A DNA stretch of 64,000 nt from Thunnus maccoyii (lineage: Eukaryota; Chordata; Actinopteri; Scombriformes; Scombridae), in contig NC_056535.1 in assembly GCF_910596095.1 (NCBI RefSeq), forward strand, positions 28,428,505 through 28,492,504, given 5' to 3'. Each line of letters begins with the position of its first letter. Position 1 is the stretch's first letter. Under the pieces are notes generated by a model. The model was given only the letters and a program-made list of their open reading frames with translations, searched no databases and was not told the origin of the DNA. Made by a program: the position numbers and the translations under genes. Of the stretch, positions 13,681-27,449 are shown one piece after another.

Positions 13681-13852
13681 GTATAAACAGAGCTTTTCTC
13701 AAAAACTACTATTACAAATTATTCCTTTGTCATGGTCTGGGGAAGATGCTCCACATATAGAACACACCACTTCCTGTATTAAATTGACAATGACCAGCCT
13801 CTCAGGCTCTCCGATTAGTGTTGTCCACATGACCCCACCACCCACCCACCCC

Positions 13853-13883
<31 letters not shown>

Positions 13884-13941
13884 CACCAATTAAACTAAAC
13901 TGAATCTAAACCGAATTCTAATCTTAACCTTAAAATGAAGT

Positions 13942-14470
13942 TTAAAAAGACGCATTCACAATTTTTCAAGTCTGTCTTAAAACAACAGTCAAGTGCCCGT
14001 ACGAACACTGAAAGACGTTGTCCTCGCTGTAATCATTCATTGCAGTTAAGAGTTATCTGAAGCTTATATGAGGCTCCAGCAGTCTGAGTCAGTCATATCA
14101 AGTGGATATCTGACACATTTACAGTCTTTGTAGGATCAAATTCCCTCTTTGTGTTTCCCTGTTGAGCTGCGGTGGAAGTAGAAGTAACAAAAAGAGGGAC
14201 TTTGACACTAAAAAGACTGTAACGTTGAAAGATATCTACTTGGACAACTGAAGCCTCATATTAGCTTCAGATAAACTTTTAAATACATTTTTACACAGAA
14301 GGAGGACTGTGGATTTTGGCCCCCATCACTTACATTGTAAGTGCATTATGAAGGGATCTTCTAATGGTCAGTATGAACAAGAGGAATGATTACAACATGA
14401 AAAACCTATTTCAATGTTCATTTGGGCTCCTGACTGTTGTTTTAAGACAGACTTGAAACATTGACAGACC
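13942..14470. repeat. Inverted-end dispersed repeat, copy B
   Basis: Begins TTCACAATTTTTCAAGTCTG and ends AAGACAGACTTGAAACATTG. It has the same interior blocks as copy A with different deletions. Confidence 0.7.
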
Positions 14471-15572
14471 CTTTGAAGGTCTGTCTCAAGGTGAAGACCG
14501 ACCAACATGTCCTCAGATAGATGTACAAGTGTATACACACACACACACACACACACACATGATCAGAGCTTGTCTTACCTGATGATTATTTGTTTCTTTT
14601 TCTGTCACAAACAGAAATGATTTTAAATCAGTGACAACCTTCTGCACATTAACAAAACACACGAGGAATGAAAACACACGTGTGAACATTAAGTTATACA
14701 TCACACGGTGTGTCTTTACTCCTGCTGAAGTTTTAATCTACTGTATGTTTCTAATTTTAGCACAGAACAAAAACACTGTTCACTTAAGATTAGTTACTGT
14801 AGGACGGTATTTCAAATTACAGTCATAGTAATATCTTGAGACCCTCTTTTTGATAATTGAAGATTTATTTAAGTTTTCTGAAATAACAACCAGATCTTTT
14901 CACTCTCAGTTCCTGCTGTGTCACTCAGACGTCACACTGACAGAAAAAAAATACAGTTTTTGTCACAAAGCTCCAACAGAGACACAAACTTCAGAGTCAG
15001 AAACACAATAAAACCTTCGTCTGTCAGTTTGCTGAGCACAAAAACATCCAGCAGACAGTCTGATTCAGCTCACGGAGAATCTGAACTATTCTCTGACGTG
15101 TTCAGGATTTTACACACTCAATTTGTTTTTAGAGACACACGTCAGTGAGTTTGACTGTTTGTCCTACTTACACAGAGACAGAGAACCTTGTCACCATGTC
15201 ATTGAGAGAAATAAAACATACAACTTTAAATCTGTGTTATAATATGAACAGATCTCCAAACAGTCTGAGATGCAACTTATACAAAAAAAAGAATTATATT
15301 GGTTTAATGTTTTTGACTTAAGATTGTTCCTGTTTATTGTCATCAGAGTGATTTATGAGTTTAATGGCTGTCTGCAATACTAATTTCCTCTTTGTGACAA
15401 GAAGGTATGTTGAAGGTACAATTTTAATAATTGATTTAAACAGAAATACCAATCTGATCAAAGAGGATTTCACTTCATCCCCAAATTATTAAGAGCAAAT
15501 GGGAAGTCAAACTTTATGAGAAAAGTCCAAATCGAGACCAAAATTTCTGAATTTTGAGATCAAACTTCATCC

Positions 15573-15870
15573 TTAAACCTGCATTAGCCGTTTTTTTGGC
15601 TTCAACACTGACATATCATCACCTTTTAAGTTGATATGTTGAACTTGTTAGAAAACAGTTGCTTATTTCCACATCTAGCAGTTACGGAGCAACATTATCA
15701 TTCATTTGGAGTCGTGTTTCTGTCGACCTGGTGATTGTAAGTCCAATATTCACTCTCTTTTTAGCTCTGTTTAATTTTTAGCTTGTCACTGACTGTCTGT
15801 TTGCCGTTTGTTGCTGAGCAGGTAGTGTACAGTCAGTAAGATTTCTGTTGCAGCTGAAAAGGACGTTATG
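15573..15870 (+). repeat. Dispersed repeat pair, copy 1
   Basis: Shares long blocks with 18204-18540: AACCTGCATTA, GAGCAACATTATCATTCATT, GAGTCGTGTTTCTGTC, GTCCAATATTCACTCTC and GTCTGTTTGCCG. There is no coding capacity. Confidence 0.65.
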
Positions 15871-17320
15871 AGAGCTTTGAGAATGAACCAAAACAGTTGA
15901 ATTGCAGGCTGGATGGATAAATCCATATAACAGCCAGGACTGAAGTGGTGCACCAACCAACAGATAGTGAGCTAGCTAAAAAATGGTGACAGGCTATTGG
16001 TTTTGTCTGGATGTCATGAGGCATCCCATGCAGATGCTGAGTCAGTTTTCTTCCACTAGGACACATCACACGGTATAAAACCAGCAACTGCCGCGCTCCA
16101 TGCTCATTTTAGTTTTTAGACACCTCACGTCTGACGGGTCATAATCAGGCTGATATCATGTCGTCTGATCTCAGCATTAGACTGTTTTTATAGTTTGAGT
16201 AAAGCTACAGCCCACTGGTGACAATTTAGAGAACACCTACTGTATGTTCTACACATGGACGACTGAAATTTATAATTAATGATAGCTTTTCTGTGTTGTA
16301 TGAAGTAACTTTTAGACGTTTTGTGGCTTCATAGAGCTATAGGAGCACAAATAAAATATGAGCAGAAAAAGACAGACTGCTTATAAGTCACATACCTTCA
16401 AGAATCCCAAATATCTTAATGGACCTGGTCACATTTTTCACATTTTGACTGAGGTGCAGGAACGCAGTAATGTTGAGCGTTCAGCTGAGCATTAAACACA
16501 CAGCAGCATCCAGAAGTCACGGAGAACAGAGCAGAGAGCAGCAGAGCAAACTAAAACTGCAATAAATCTAACATCTTGACAGTAAACGTCCCAGTCAAAT
16601 GATACACATTTATCTGTTAAACACGTGGAACAGCAGCACTAACAATTTAAATATTAGGTCTATGAGGATTCATGTCACGGTATATCTAAAAAAAAGTGCT
16701 GAGTCAGAGCAACTGGACTTGTAAACGTTTCGGCTCTCGTCTAAAAGGCTTAAGAAGCTTTTTGGATGAATTAAATTTTTTTTTGAGGCTGATCAGATTT
16801 GTGTTAGAGATGATTTCAGCCTCCACTCCTCCGCTATAAATGGATCTTTTCACATCTAAATCATTCACACAACTGTCATTTGTCAGCCTGGTGTAAGAAC
16901 ATTTTTTTGAACTTTCATTCAGGTTTTTTTTTATGTGGAAATTGAAAATGTGAATAAAAACAGGTGGCAATGCACCTAGTGACTCCACGAAGAACACAAT
17001 GATGCGCAGAAGTTTGGTCCAATACTCACTGTGTTGTAGCTACTTTAAACTAGCTGCACTTTTACAGTTCAGTCTTTTGATTCACCATTAAAATATCAAA
17101 AATGTTGCCTAAACAAGATAATAATCACTTTATTGGACGATTCTTTCATAGTTCTGCTTACATTCATTCATATAATCTAAGAAATACCAGAATGCTTCCT
17201 CAATATAACCTGACATACGTCAGTCAGTCTGTCTATTTCTATGTCTTTAATCACCAACTGCCAGCTGTGCTCTGTTCATTAACCTGCTAACCAGCTTCCA
17301 CATGGCCCCTGTTAAATAAT

Positions 17321-17326
17321 GCACAC

Positions 17327-17368
<42 letters not shown>
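17321..17368. repeat. (CA)n microsatellite
   Basis: About 24 units including one GC interruption. Confidence 0.9.
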
Positions 17369-17370
<2 letters not shown>

Positions 17371-18203
17371 TGGCACGTGTCAAACTAAAAGACAAGAGAC
17401 TGAATGCAGGACAAAGACAGACAGTTTCATCAGCATTGTCATGTGAATTCTTCTATCTCTGAAATGTGACCTGTGAGTTTTTCATTCAGCTCAGCTTTTC
17501 TTTACAAGCAGATTTTGGGTTTACTTGTGGTGCAGAAATGCATTCGTCCCTCAGCAGAGACAGTTCGCCCAGAAAAAGGTGAAAAACCTTTAAAGACAAG
17601 GACCTGCAGGTTGAGGTGTACGGATGCTCAGTTTGGAGGTCGAGGTCTTTGGTTTGATAAGTTTTATGCGCTCACACACATTGTTGTCTGACTGTGATGC
17701 CAGAATAATAAAAGCGCCCTCCTGACAGTTAATGTGGTCCCGTTTGTTCCAGTCCAGCTCTGGTTCCAGTCCAGCTCTGGTTCTCATCCATCAAACCCAC
17801 ATGAGCCTCATTATCAGCAGCTGATCAGAGCAGCAGCAGGGCAACATGTGAGGTGTGTTAGCGGTCATGAGACTGGACGTTGAGTTTCAATTAAACAGAA
17901 CTGACCGACGAGCTGCTGCTCGTTAAACCGCCACATCTCAACTCTGATTGGTTGAATCCATCTCCGAGTCTGTGCCTGATGGCGTTAACCAGGATCAGGT
18001 AGACAAGTTTAACTGAACGGATTTAAAAATGTTTTTTAATCATACTACAGTACGGTAGGATTGTAAAGACAAAACTAGATGTAAATAGAAGGCATGAGTT
18101 TGTAACCATTGGACAACAAACGAGAGAGTTTTATCGATCTCCTATTAAACTCTTGCCAAGAAAGTGAATAAGTGTGTTTTCCTAAATGTCAAACTATTTC
18201 TTT

Positions 18204-18540
18204 AAACCTGCATTAACTGATTTTTTGCATGACATATTATCACCTTTTGAGTTAATATGTTGAACAGTTGCTTATTTTCCACATCCAGCAGTTATAGAGC
18301 AACATTATCATTCATTTAGAGTCGTGTTTCTGTCCACCTGGTGAATATGAGTCCAATATTCACTCTCTTTTAGCTCTGTTTTTGGTCTCCACCAACTCCT
18401 GAGGGAAAATATCTGGCTCTTTAGCTTCTAAATGCTCCATTATGTTCACCAGCTAATCGCTAACTGTGTCTGTTTGCCGCTGAGCAAGTACTGTACAGTG
18501 GCTTTTTACAGCTTTTCTCTGAAAACAGCTGCCTGCTGCA
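18204..18540 (+). repeat. Dispersed repeat pair, copy 2
   Basis: The direct copy of 15573-15870. It keeps an extra 65 bp (GTCTCCACCAACTCC through GTTCACCAGCTAATC) absent from copy 1, so the first copy has an internal deletion. Confidence 0.65.
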
Positions 18541-19702
18541 CAAGGGTGTAACTTTGGTTTGAGACGTGGGGGGGGGGTCCTCCCCCAGAAAAAATATTGC
18601 AATTTGGATCCTATTTCCTTCATTTCTACATACATGTAGGGACTATGGTAACCAATACAAAATCCATACTAAATATGCATAAGAAAATGCTGACTTACTT
18701 TCTGTATTGTTAAACCCACAACTTAACTGTAGCCTTCTAATCAACAAATTCACATTTCCTTTCTTTCTTTTTATCCCTTCTCCAACAATAGTCATTAAAT
18801 TTAATACTGCTGTTGGTGTTTCATTTTTATGAACTGCTGCCTGCTCATTTAGTGAGCAATTTTTATATATTTATATTTGCAAAACTTTCCTCGAGCAAAG
18901 AAAAGTTATTAAAAAAAAGTTTTATGGGCCAAGTCAGAATTCACAGGCGGTGCCAGCAGGAGAAACATATTCAGTGGGATGCATACCCCCAGAAGTAAAC
19001 CCAGAAGCTAGAAACTTTTTGGTGTTTACAGCCTCATAGGCGCCATTTTTGGCCCAGTATCCAGCTCTTATAATACATCCTTGCCACAGAAAAGCTCATT
19101 ATAAATTATTCCTGATGGTGTGCTTGTAAGCTTGGTGCTAATTAACCTGTTGCCTGAGAGAGTGAAAGAACTAGTGAGTGACCTGACAGTACCTCCCCAA
19201 AATAAATACCGGTCTCAGCATGGACACACTGATGGAAACTGTTTGGTTACACCAGTTTATGTTTGTTCTGTCCGACACGTTTGTATTGTGGCTGTAATAA
19301 ACACTGCAGCCTCTAGGGGACGCCAGCAGCACTTTAGAATGAAATTTTTGTTCGTGTATTTAAATATTTGTCTTTTATATTGTTACTATCCATCCATACA
19401 CATGCAGCTAAAGTCTGACTGTATAAGTGTGTGTTTGGAGGTCACTACCCGATCACAGCTGACTGTGTGTGTGTTTGTGTGTGTGTGGTCCAGGTATTCC
19501 TCATGTTGTGGGGACTCATCTCTCTTATGGGGACAAAAAGCAAGTCGCCTTAATGTAAATCATTAATTTTAGGGTGAAGACTTAGATGGTTGGTTAAGGT
19601 TAATTTAGGGTTACGTTTAGGTTAGGGTAAGAGTTAGGGTTAAGCAAGTAGACGTTAGGGTTAGGATATCCTAATGTCCTTTGAAGTGATGGAAACACAA
19701 CT

Positions 19703-19708
19703 CTGTGT

Positions 19709-19784
<76 letters not shown>

Positions 19785-19924
19785 CCTGAGGCTCAGGATC
19801 AGAGTTAGTGAATTAACACTGAAGTAAAATCACGTTACTGTGTGCGGGGGCGTGACGCAAAACCAGACACTGCTTACACAACACAAAAAAATACCTCCCA
19901 CAATCCAGTTCAGATTGGAATCCC

Positions 19925-19962
<38 letters not shown>
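19703..19962. repeat. (GT)n and (CA)n pair upstream of pnp
   Basis: (GT)n at 19703-19782 and (CA)n at 19925-19962; the latter ends 280 bp before the pnp start codon. Confidence 0.9.
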
Positions 19963-19963
<1 letters not shown>

Positions 19964-20241
19964 TTCTACAACACTGTGGCTCCATTGGTTGCTGCCGATG
20001 AATGGATGAGTTGTTGACCAATCAGAAGCATGTGACCGGCGAATATGTAGGCTGATCAGCATCAGCCAGCCGCACTCTGACTGACTGTCCCTCCATCACA
20101 TACACACACACACATACACACACACACACATACACACATATACACACATACACACAGTTAGTGACAGTTTATAGACGCAGACACACACATCAGTCTGCTT
20201 CATCATTTTCATCATCATCAGTCGTCTCTCATCTGTCCATC

Positions 20242-20264
20242 ATGCACAGCAAAGAACAGATCAG
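20242..20264 (+). CDS. pnp: pnp coding exon 1
   Basis: Encodes MHSKEQI plus two bases of Ser8. The donor AG|GTAAGA is consensus. Such a short first coding exon before a long intron fits vertebrate PNP genes. A (CA)n/TACACA tract lies about 100 bp upstream, and no convincing TATA box or CpG-rich promoter was seen. Confidence 0.85.
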
Positions 20265-21387
20265 GTAAGAAAACACCTGTTGTGCTGTTTTATTATAATT
20301 ATAATCAATATTAACATCTGTCTCACAGTATAATAGACCAGTGTTTACTAAACTTGTTGTTGTCAGTGCGTATGTCTGCCGGTTGCGACCAGTTCAAACA
20401 AAAAGTGTTTTTGTTTTTTGCCTCGTTGAATTGTTTTTGAATAATTTTCAGAAGCCTGAACAGGTGAAAGGACTCAGTGATTCACTAAAAAGAGCAAAAG
20501 TTAACAGGAAAGTTTGAAAAAAAATAACTTTTTGTTCTGCTTTCATGTCCTGATAATCAGATCATGACGCCTCAGATTTATCTTGCAACCCCTTTTTTGG
20601 GGTAATTGGGTTGCAAGATAAATCTAAGCAGCTCTGAAGAGTTGCCAGGCAAACAGTGGAGACTCCAGGAAGTTATTAGTCCGACATGTAATCCACCAAA
20701 AAAATGTATACAGATTAAACAAAATATAAAGTGTTAATTAGTGAACTTTAGAGCTGATAGGTGGGATTTCTTATGTTTAGACAGAGCCAGGCTAGCTGTT
20801 TCCCTCTGTTTCCAGTCTTCATGCTAAGCTAAGTTAACCAGCTGGTGGTTATATTTAAAGGTGCAGTGTGTAGAATTTAGCGGCATCTAGAGGAACGGAC
20901 TTGGCAGAAATGGAATATGTTTGTATGTTATAATTAATGTATAATCACCTGAAAATAAGGATGGTTGTGTTTTTGTTATCGTAGAATAAGCCCTTAATAT
21001 CTACATGTAGAGTGGGTCCTCTTCCACAGAGCCCACCATGTTGCACCGCCATGTTTCTACAGTAGCCCAGAATGGACAAACCCTTGCAAACCCAAACACA
21101 GGCTCTAGAGAGGGCTTGTTGCGTTTTTCACGAGTTTCGTAGCCACCGTAGGTTCTCCTACATGCTTGGATGGGGAAAGTCGGGAGTGGGGGCGGGATTC
21201 AAAAAGAACCTCACCGCTACATGCCACTAAATCCTACACACTGGTCCTTTAAAGAGCAAATATGAGAGTGGTATCGATCTCAAAATCTAACTTTCCACCA
21301 GAAAGTAAATAAACCTATTCCCTAAAATGTTGAACTATTCCTTAAAAACAACGATAGTTAACCAAGATACTTGAGAAAGTTAAACAC

Positions 21388-21455
<68 letters not shown>

Positions 21456-24257
21456 GATTTTATTCATACAGCACTTTTCCAAACAAAGTTACAAAGTGCT
21501 TTATATGGTTGAATCAGGTGGTAGAATCAGACAATTAAAATAAAACATAGTGAAATGAAATGAATGAAAATAATAATAAAAAACATCAGTGATAATAAAA
21601 CAGATAAGACATGCTGGAAATAAAACTAAAAACTAAAAAAAATAAGAAAAAAAGATGTGTGATTTATAAGATGTTACTGATTCTGTCTCAGAGTTGAGGA
21701 GCCTTGAGTGAAAAAGCCCAGTCACATAATGTGGCTGTTCAGTTGAATTATTCTGCTTTTTATTATTAAACTTAACATTTCCTGCCTGCATACAATAGAA
21801 CTCGAGTTATATTTTATCGTTTTGACAATTATTCCTGTCAGTTTTGGACAATGAAAGTTAAAAAGAGTTTAAAAAAAAACTCAGCAGATTCATTACAGAG
21901 ACATGGGAACATGACAGCATCATGGAGTCCATTATGATAACAACACAAGCAGTCAGGTGATCAGACAGGCTGTAAACAAGCACAGTTTAACCCGATTATC
22001 TAAGACAAGCTGAATGTCTGGGTTATTTAGTAAACTATTGCAAAGGTCCATCACATCATGTAGAGGGTATACTTCAGTTAACTCAACTTACACTGTTGCA
22101 AAGTGTGAGGAGCTGCTGGTACCAGACGTATTTTTCACCCACAGTTAAGTCTCATTGAGACTTAACAGAGTTTCTGTTAATAATCTCCTCAACATAGAAA
22201 CACAAGAGTCTCCTGAATTATGTAACCATGCTAAAGGTTTATGTTCTGACCATCAGTTTCAATTGTTTCTGAGAAATACGTTTTTATTTTTTTTTGTTTT
22301 TCTGTCAATTTGGTGGATGGCTCTAAATACTGCAATACCCATGAGCCTCAGCTGCTGATGGAGAAGATGGCAGTCAGAATGTGTAAACCTGTCACCATGG
22401 TTACCGAATTCCTCCTAAACTGATCCAGACTCTGACAACAAACTAATTTAAATTGCAAAGTGTCGTCTTAAGCTTTAGTTTGCCTGAAATAAGTCCTTGA
22501 TCTATTGTTGTGATTCTGTAACGACTTTAATGAACATGTTTGGTGCCTTCAGCTTAATTTTCTTGTGCAACTAATTATGTTTAATCTGTCTGAATCCAAG
22601 GTTTGTTTCAAACCTGTCTGACTTGCTGTGTTGTTATCACGTTGGTTAATAAATTATCATCATTGATTAGAAAAATGTCTAAAACCACAAAATTAAGATC
22701 CAGGTGTTGAACACTCCTTGAACTGTGTGACACTAGAGTTATCTTAGTATCTGTTTAACATTAAAGTGCCTGCTATAAATTGTATTCCAGAGGTAGAAAG
22801 CCTGTTTAATGATTCCTCCTAACTCTGTTGCTAAAGGGCTGGTTAATATTGACACTGCAGTATAAATGCTATTTCCAGGGTTAAACTTAAGACTTTTTAA
22901 GACCATTTTAAGACAACATAGAATGCAATGTAATACCTGTTTCACCATCATACCAGCCAAAGTATGAAAGTGGGACATAAATTCTTTACTTCCCAGCAGT
23001 ATATAACAATAATTCTTAACTATATAATTAATTAAATCAATGTGACCGATACCCAGTCAGCAGCAGAAAATTGATTGATGGATTAAATAAATTTTTAGTT
23101 TAAAGTTTATAGTTTGTGTCAATTTTTAAGACTTTTCTAGACTTGCAGATACTCTAAAACATCTAAAACAGTGGGGGTGCTTAAAACAATTTTTGAAACT
23201 GACCCTTGGAAAACCTACACGAACCCGACATGCTTAAATTAATTTTCATAAAAAAGAGAATGGTCCAAATAAACTCAAGGATAATTAGACCTGATCCTGA
23301 GATCTTCAAACAGAGAGCAGTGACACCGGCAACAGCATGATGCTCCACCAATTAACAAACAACCACGAAGGAAAACAGCATTTAGTTTTTCTCCTGTGAT
23401 GATGACGATGATGATGATGATGCACCACGTGATCAGAGCTGATTGAACTACTACGACTCTCACTGTTAAGGCCTACTATAAATTATTCCATACTATTTTA
23501 ACAATATATTTCCTACTCTCTTCTCTTCTTTTTGTCCACAGTCATGACGAATACCAGAAAACAGCCGATTGGTTGATGTCTCAGACGAAGCACCGCCCCC
23601 AGGTGGCGATCATCTGTGGGTCTGGACTGGGCATGCTCGCTGACACCCTCAAGTGTCAGGACTCCTTCGCTTACTCTGACATACCGGGCTTCCCGCAGAG
23701 CACAGGTACAGTTTTATTTTCATATTAACATTATTAAATAATATATGGTAAGTAACTTTATTACTGACTGACAACCATCTAGATGATTCTGATTCAACAC
23801 TGAGAGTCACATATTTATTCATATGTATTTTACACTTGGATTAACTAATCAATACAAATCATCAACATCTGTCTGTAAATCAAGTTTCATAATTATAACT
23901 ATTTTAGGGTTTTTTATTAACAGTCATGTTTTCATGTTTAACCTCTGAGACTGTCGGTACTTTCTGCACATCTTTGTGTGTAAAGGGTCCAAATTTAGAG
24001 TTACAGGCAACTATTCTGTCAAAACTATTACAATCACTATTTAGCATTTACAGCATAAGCAGCATACAAACATTTAATTTTTTTTTTTTTTGTGGGTTAA
24101 TTACATCACTACACCTGTCTCTCACTGTAACCTTGACTGTGTGTTTGTTGCAGTGCAAGGTCATGCAGGTCGGCTGGTTTTCGGGGAGCTGAAGGGGAAG
24201 TCGTGTGTGTGCATGCAGGGTCGCTTCCACATGTATGAAGGACACTCACTCTGCAAG

Positions 24258-24295
<38 letters not shown>

Positions 24296-25026
24296 ACACA
24301 CACATTTGCATCACTAATCTAAGTGGGGAAGTCCACCAATTTTACACAAGATGTCCAGTTTACTTGTCATGAGGAGTACTAGTGTGGGTTCGCGATGTAA
24401 CATTTTTAACAAAAAGCCTGCAGTACAAACTAGAGTTGTGGAGCTTGAAGGACATGAATGATATTGAAAGACACAACTGAGTTGCATTATGTGAAATGTA
24501 GGATTCAGTGTTTTTGGAGACACATTCTGGTGATTAAAAGTCAGGATATCCGCCTATACTGCTTTTTAATTTGGGCTATTCTTTTTTTCGATCTTTCTTT
24601 TGTGAGTCCTTCAACTAGTGTCACATATTCCCACACCATAACAATGAACATGAACGCACCATTTCAGTGATTTCACCCAGTTCACGTATTTAACTGCGTT
24701 TACACACAATAAATACATAGAGGACAATAAACAATAATCAATTAAATTGTACACACGCAAACACTACAGACACACACACACAACGCACACACACACTTAC
24801 ACACAAACACAGTGAGCTGATTAAAGCAGCTCAGTCACGCAACCTCGGTGAAACACACATATGACTGTTTGTTGTCAGCAACATGACGTGCATGTGTGCA
24901 TGTGCGCATGTGTGTGTGTGTTTGTGTATGTGTGTGTGTGTGAACCCGATTCAGGTCATGGGGGTTTGGTCACGTGCAGCCTTTTAGCAGACTGTTCAAT
25001 GATGCTATTGTTTTCCTCTATAAAAC

Positions 25027-25059
<33 letters not shown>

Positions 25060-27417
25060 ATCTCCTGCTTATTGCTCAACAGGTAAGGCTTATACTGTTC
25101 CAAATGATCCATATCCAATTATCCTTTATTTTACCAGTTATATAAACTATATGCAGCAAAAATGTCCTGTGGACCACTTTTAAAACTTTAAAAACAGCTC
25201 AAAAATATATATATTTAAAAAGACTCAGTAATTTCATGGAATAGCTAGACTGTTGGGAACTATTTTCAGCAGCGGATCAATCCATATACTGCATGGTGCT
25301 GTAGTTAGTGTTTCCGGCAGCAGGAGGTGTGTGTGGGATTGATTCAATGAAAACAAAACTCACAGTGCAACAGCAGCTCACTGTTGTAACAAAAATTGAG
25401 ATGCACCAGACTTATACTTTATGGACCTTAGCCTTTCAGTTTATATTGCGCTTTAATGCACATTAATTGCTTTTGTGCAAAAGGTAAACTGAGGCCTTCG
25501 CGCCACACAAAAGATTTTCTTCGTGTTCTGTCTGAGCACACCATAAGCATCTGGGACTCTAAAACTGTTGCCCAGTTTGCCCCTCGATTAACACTCTGAG
25601 TGTGATCAAGTGTTCTTCCAGGTTGATCCCTGATTTTAAACTTGCAGCACATGAGATTTTTCTTTTTTTTAAACATTTGAATACAGTTTAAGGTTGGGCC
25701 AATGGTCTGGGTTTACAGTAGGTCTGACAATCACAGTAATAAAGGCGGGATTGTCACACGGTCTGGGAGGAAGTTCTACCTGGAGGGCTGCACTCAGAGC
25801 CATTTACAGTAAAGTAAAAAGATTGGTAGATGATGTAATTGTCCAGAGACACTGCCTGGGTTTCAACAATAATGTCTGAAGATTTAAAAAGAACAATGTC
25901 AGAAATCCTACGTCAACTGAAGAAGGACAGTCTCCATAACAACAAACCTTTACAGGAAGTTTCTCCTGTTTAATAGACAAATGATTACCAAGGTTATAAC
26001 ACGACACCTGTCTGTCTGTCTGTCTCTCAGACAACGTTTCCAGTTCGAGTCTTCAAGTTGTTGGGGGTGGAAACTCTGATTGTGACGAATGCCGCTGGCT
26101 CATTGGCCGATGGCCTGCAGCCTGGTGACATCATGATCATCAAAGACCACGTCAACTTCCCCGGATTAGTCGGTCTGAACCCGCTGAGTGGACCCAACGA
26201 CGACAAGTAACTGTTGTTTATTGTTGTTTATCAGTGTTTCATGTTTACAATGAAACTCTTTGATCTAAAATTCATTGTTCGTGTCTTGTATGACTATTTG
26301 ACACGCTCCGGTTGTTTATTGTGATGTTATATACTTGTGTTTTAACTCAGTTGTCACAGTAACAAAGTATTGAAGTTTATAGTGCTGTTTAATTGTTGTC
26401 GAGAGATTTCTTTCAGTTCAGCTGATCGTGTTGTTTGTTAATTATTGTTTACAGGTTCGGGCCTCGTTTCCCCGCCATGTCAGGTTGCTATGACAAAGGC
26501 CTGCGTTGCTTAGCGATGGAGATCGCTAAGCAGCTGGGTGTGGCCAGCCTCATGCAGGAGGGCGTGTACGCCATGGTGGGCGGGCCCAACTTTGAAACCA
26601 TCGCTGAGGCCAGACTGCTGCATCGACTGGGAGTGGACGCTGTCGGTACGACAAACAGAATACAGACTAACGGTGTAAAGTGTTGCTAGCGCCCCCTAGA
26701 GGCTGCAGTGGACGTTACAGCCACAATATGAACAACATTCAAATAATTTAGCTACTCTTAGAGGGGCTAAAAAGTTTTCCTGAGGGTGGTGCTAAAGGAA
26801 AGGCCATGGGGTTCATCCTCTGGGGACCTCGAAGCCAGAACTGAGGCTTTTGTGGCCCCAGAGGGTCTGGGGGCTTGGAGAAGTTGCCCACTTTGCTATG
26901 TTGGATAATGCTGAATGCTGTCATTTTTGAGATTTCTGAGACTAATCATAAAAAGCCACATTGTTATTTTTCACATTCACAAAATTCTTTTTCATCAGGT
27001 GGGTCTTTACTCTCAGAGTGAAGTCACATTTACATAAACAGTTCAGTCGTTGTGAAGCTGTTTTCAACTTGAGTTGATGTCATAACGTTCTGATGCTGAT
27101 CTGAGTCACTGACTGTGATTCCTGTAGAAATGATGGAAGCACTAACAGTAGCAGTGGTATCAGTATTAGCAGTACTGTTGTGACCTGCCTCAGTAACTTC
27201 AGGTGTTTAACTGTGTTTACAGGTATGAGTACGGCTCCTGAGGTCGTCGTGGCGACTCACTGCGGTCTGAGAGTCTTCGGCCTCTCTCTGATCACCAACA
27301 AGGTAAACACACAGTTCAGACTCTAACTAATACATCGATCGGTTGGAATTTGATTGATAAAAACGCAGTAGGACACAAGTTTTCTGATGAGGAGTTATGA
27401 GGACTCAGACTGTGAGA

Positions 27418-27449
<32 letters not shown>

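Larger units (their letters stand above)
14471..20241. other. Gene-free stretch upstream of pnp
   Basis: Holds a repeat pair, microsatellites, a 17-bp direct duplication at about 17749-17782, and degenerate TTAGGG-like sequence at 19590-19670. The 148-codon open frame at 19120-19566 crosses repeat DNA and shows no known motif. No clear core promoter for pnp was identified. Confidence 0.55.
20740..21940 (+). repeat. GCTAAGCTAAG dispersed repeat, copy 2, split by a MITE and a LINE-tail insertion
   Basis: AGACAGAGCCAGGCTAGCTG at about 20780 is cut by the MITE (20855-21252). It resumes at GAGTGGTATCGATCTCAAAA and CCACCAGAAAGTAAATAAAC, is cut again by the (TAA)n LINE tail (21388-21660), and ends with ACATGACAGCATCATGGAGT. 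Confidence 0.55.

Noticed and set aside
19120..19566. 148-codon open frame upstream of pnp
   Set aside because: It crosses repeat DNA, has no family motif and no splice context, and its cysteine/valine-rich end comes from GT-rich sequence.
25428..25879. Open frames on both strands in pnp intron 3
   Set aside because: I suspected a retroelement fragment but could match no motif firmly, so no feature was called.
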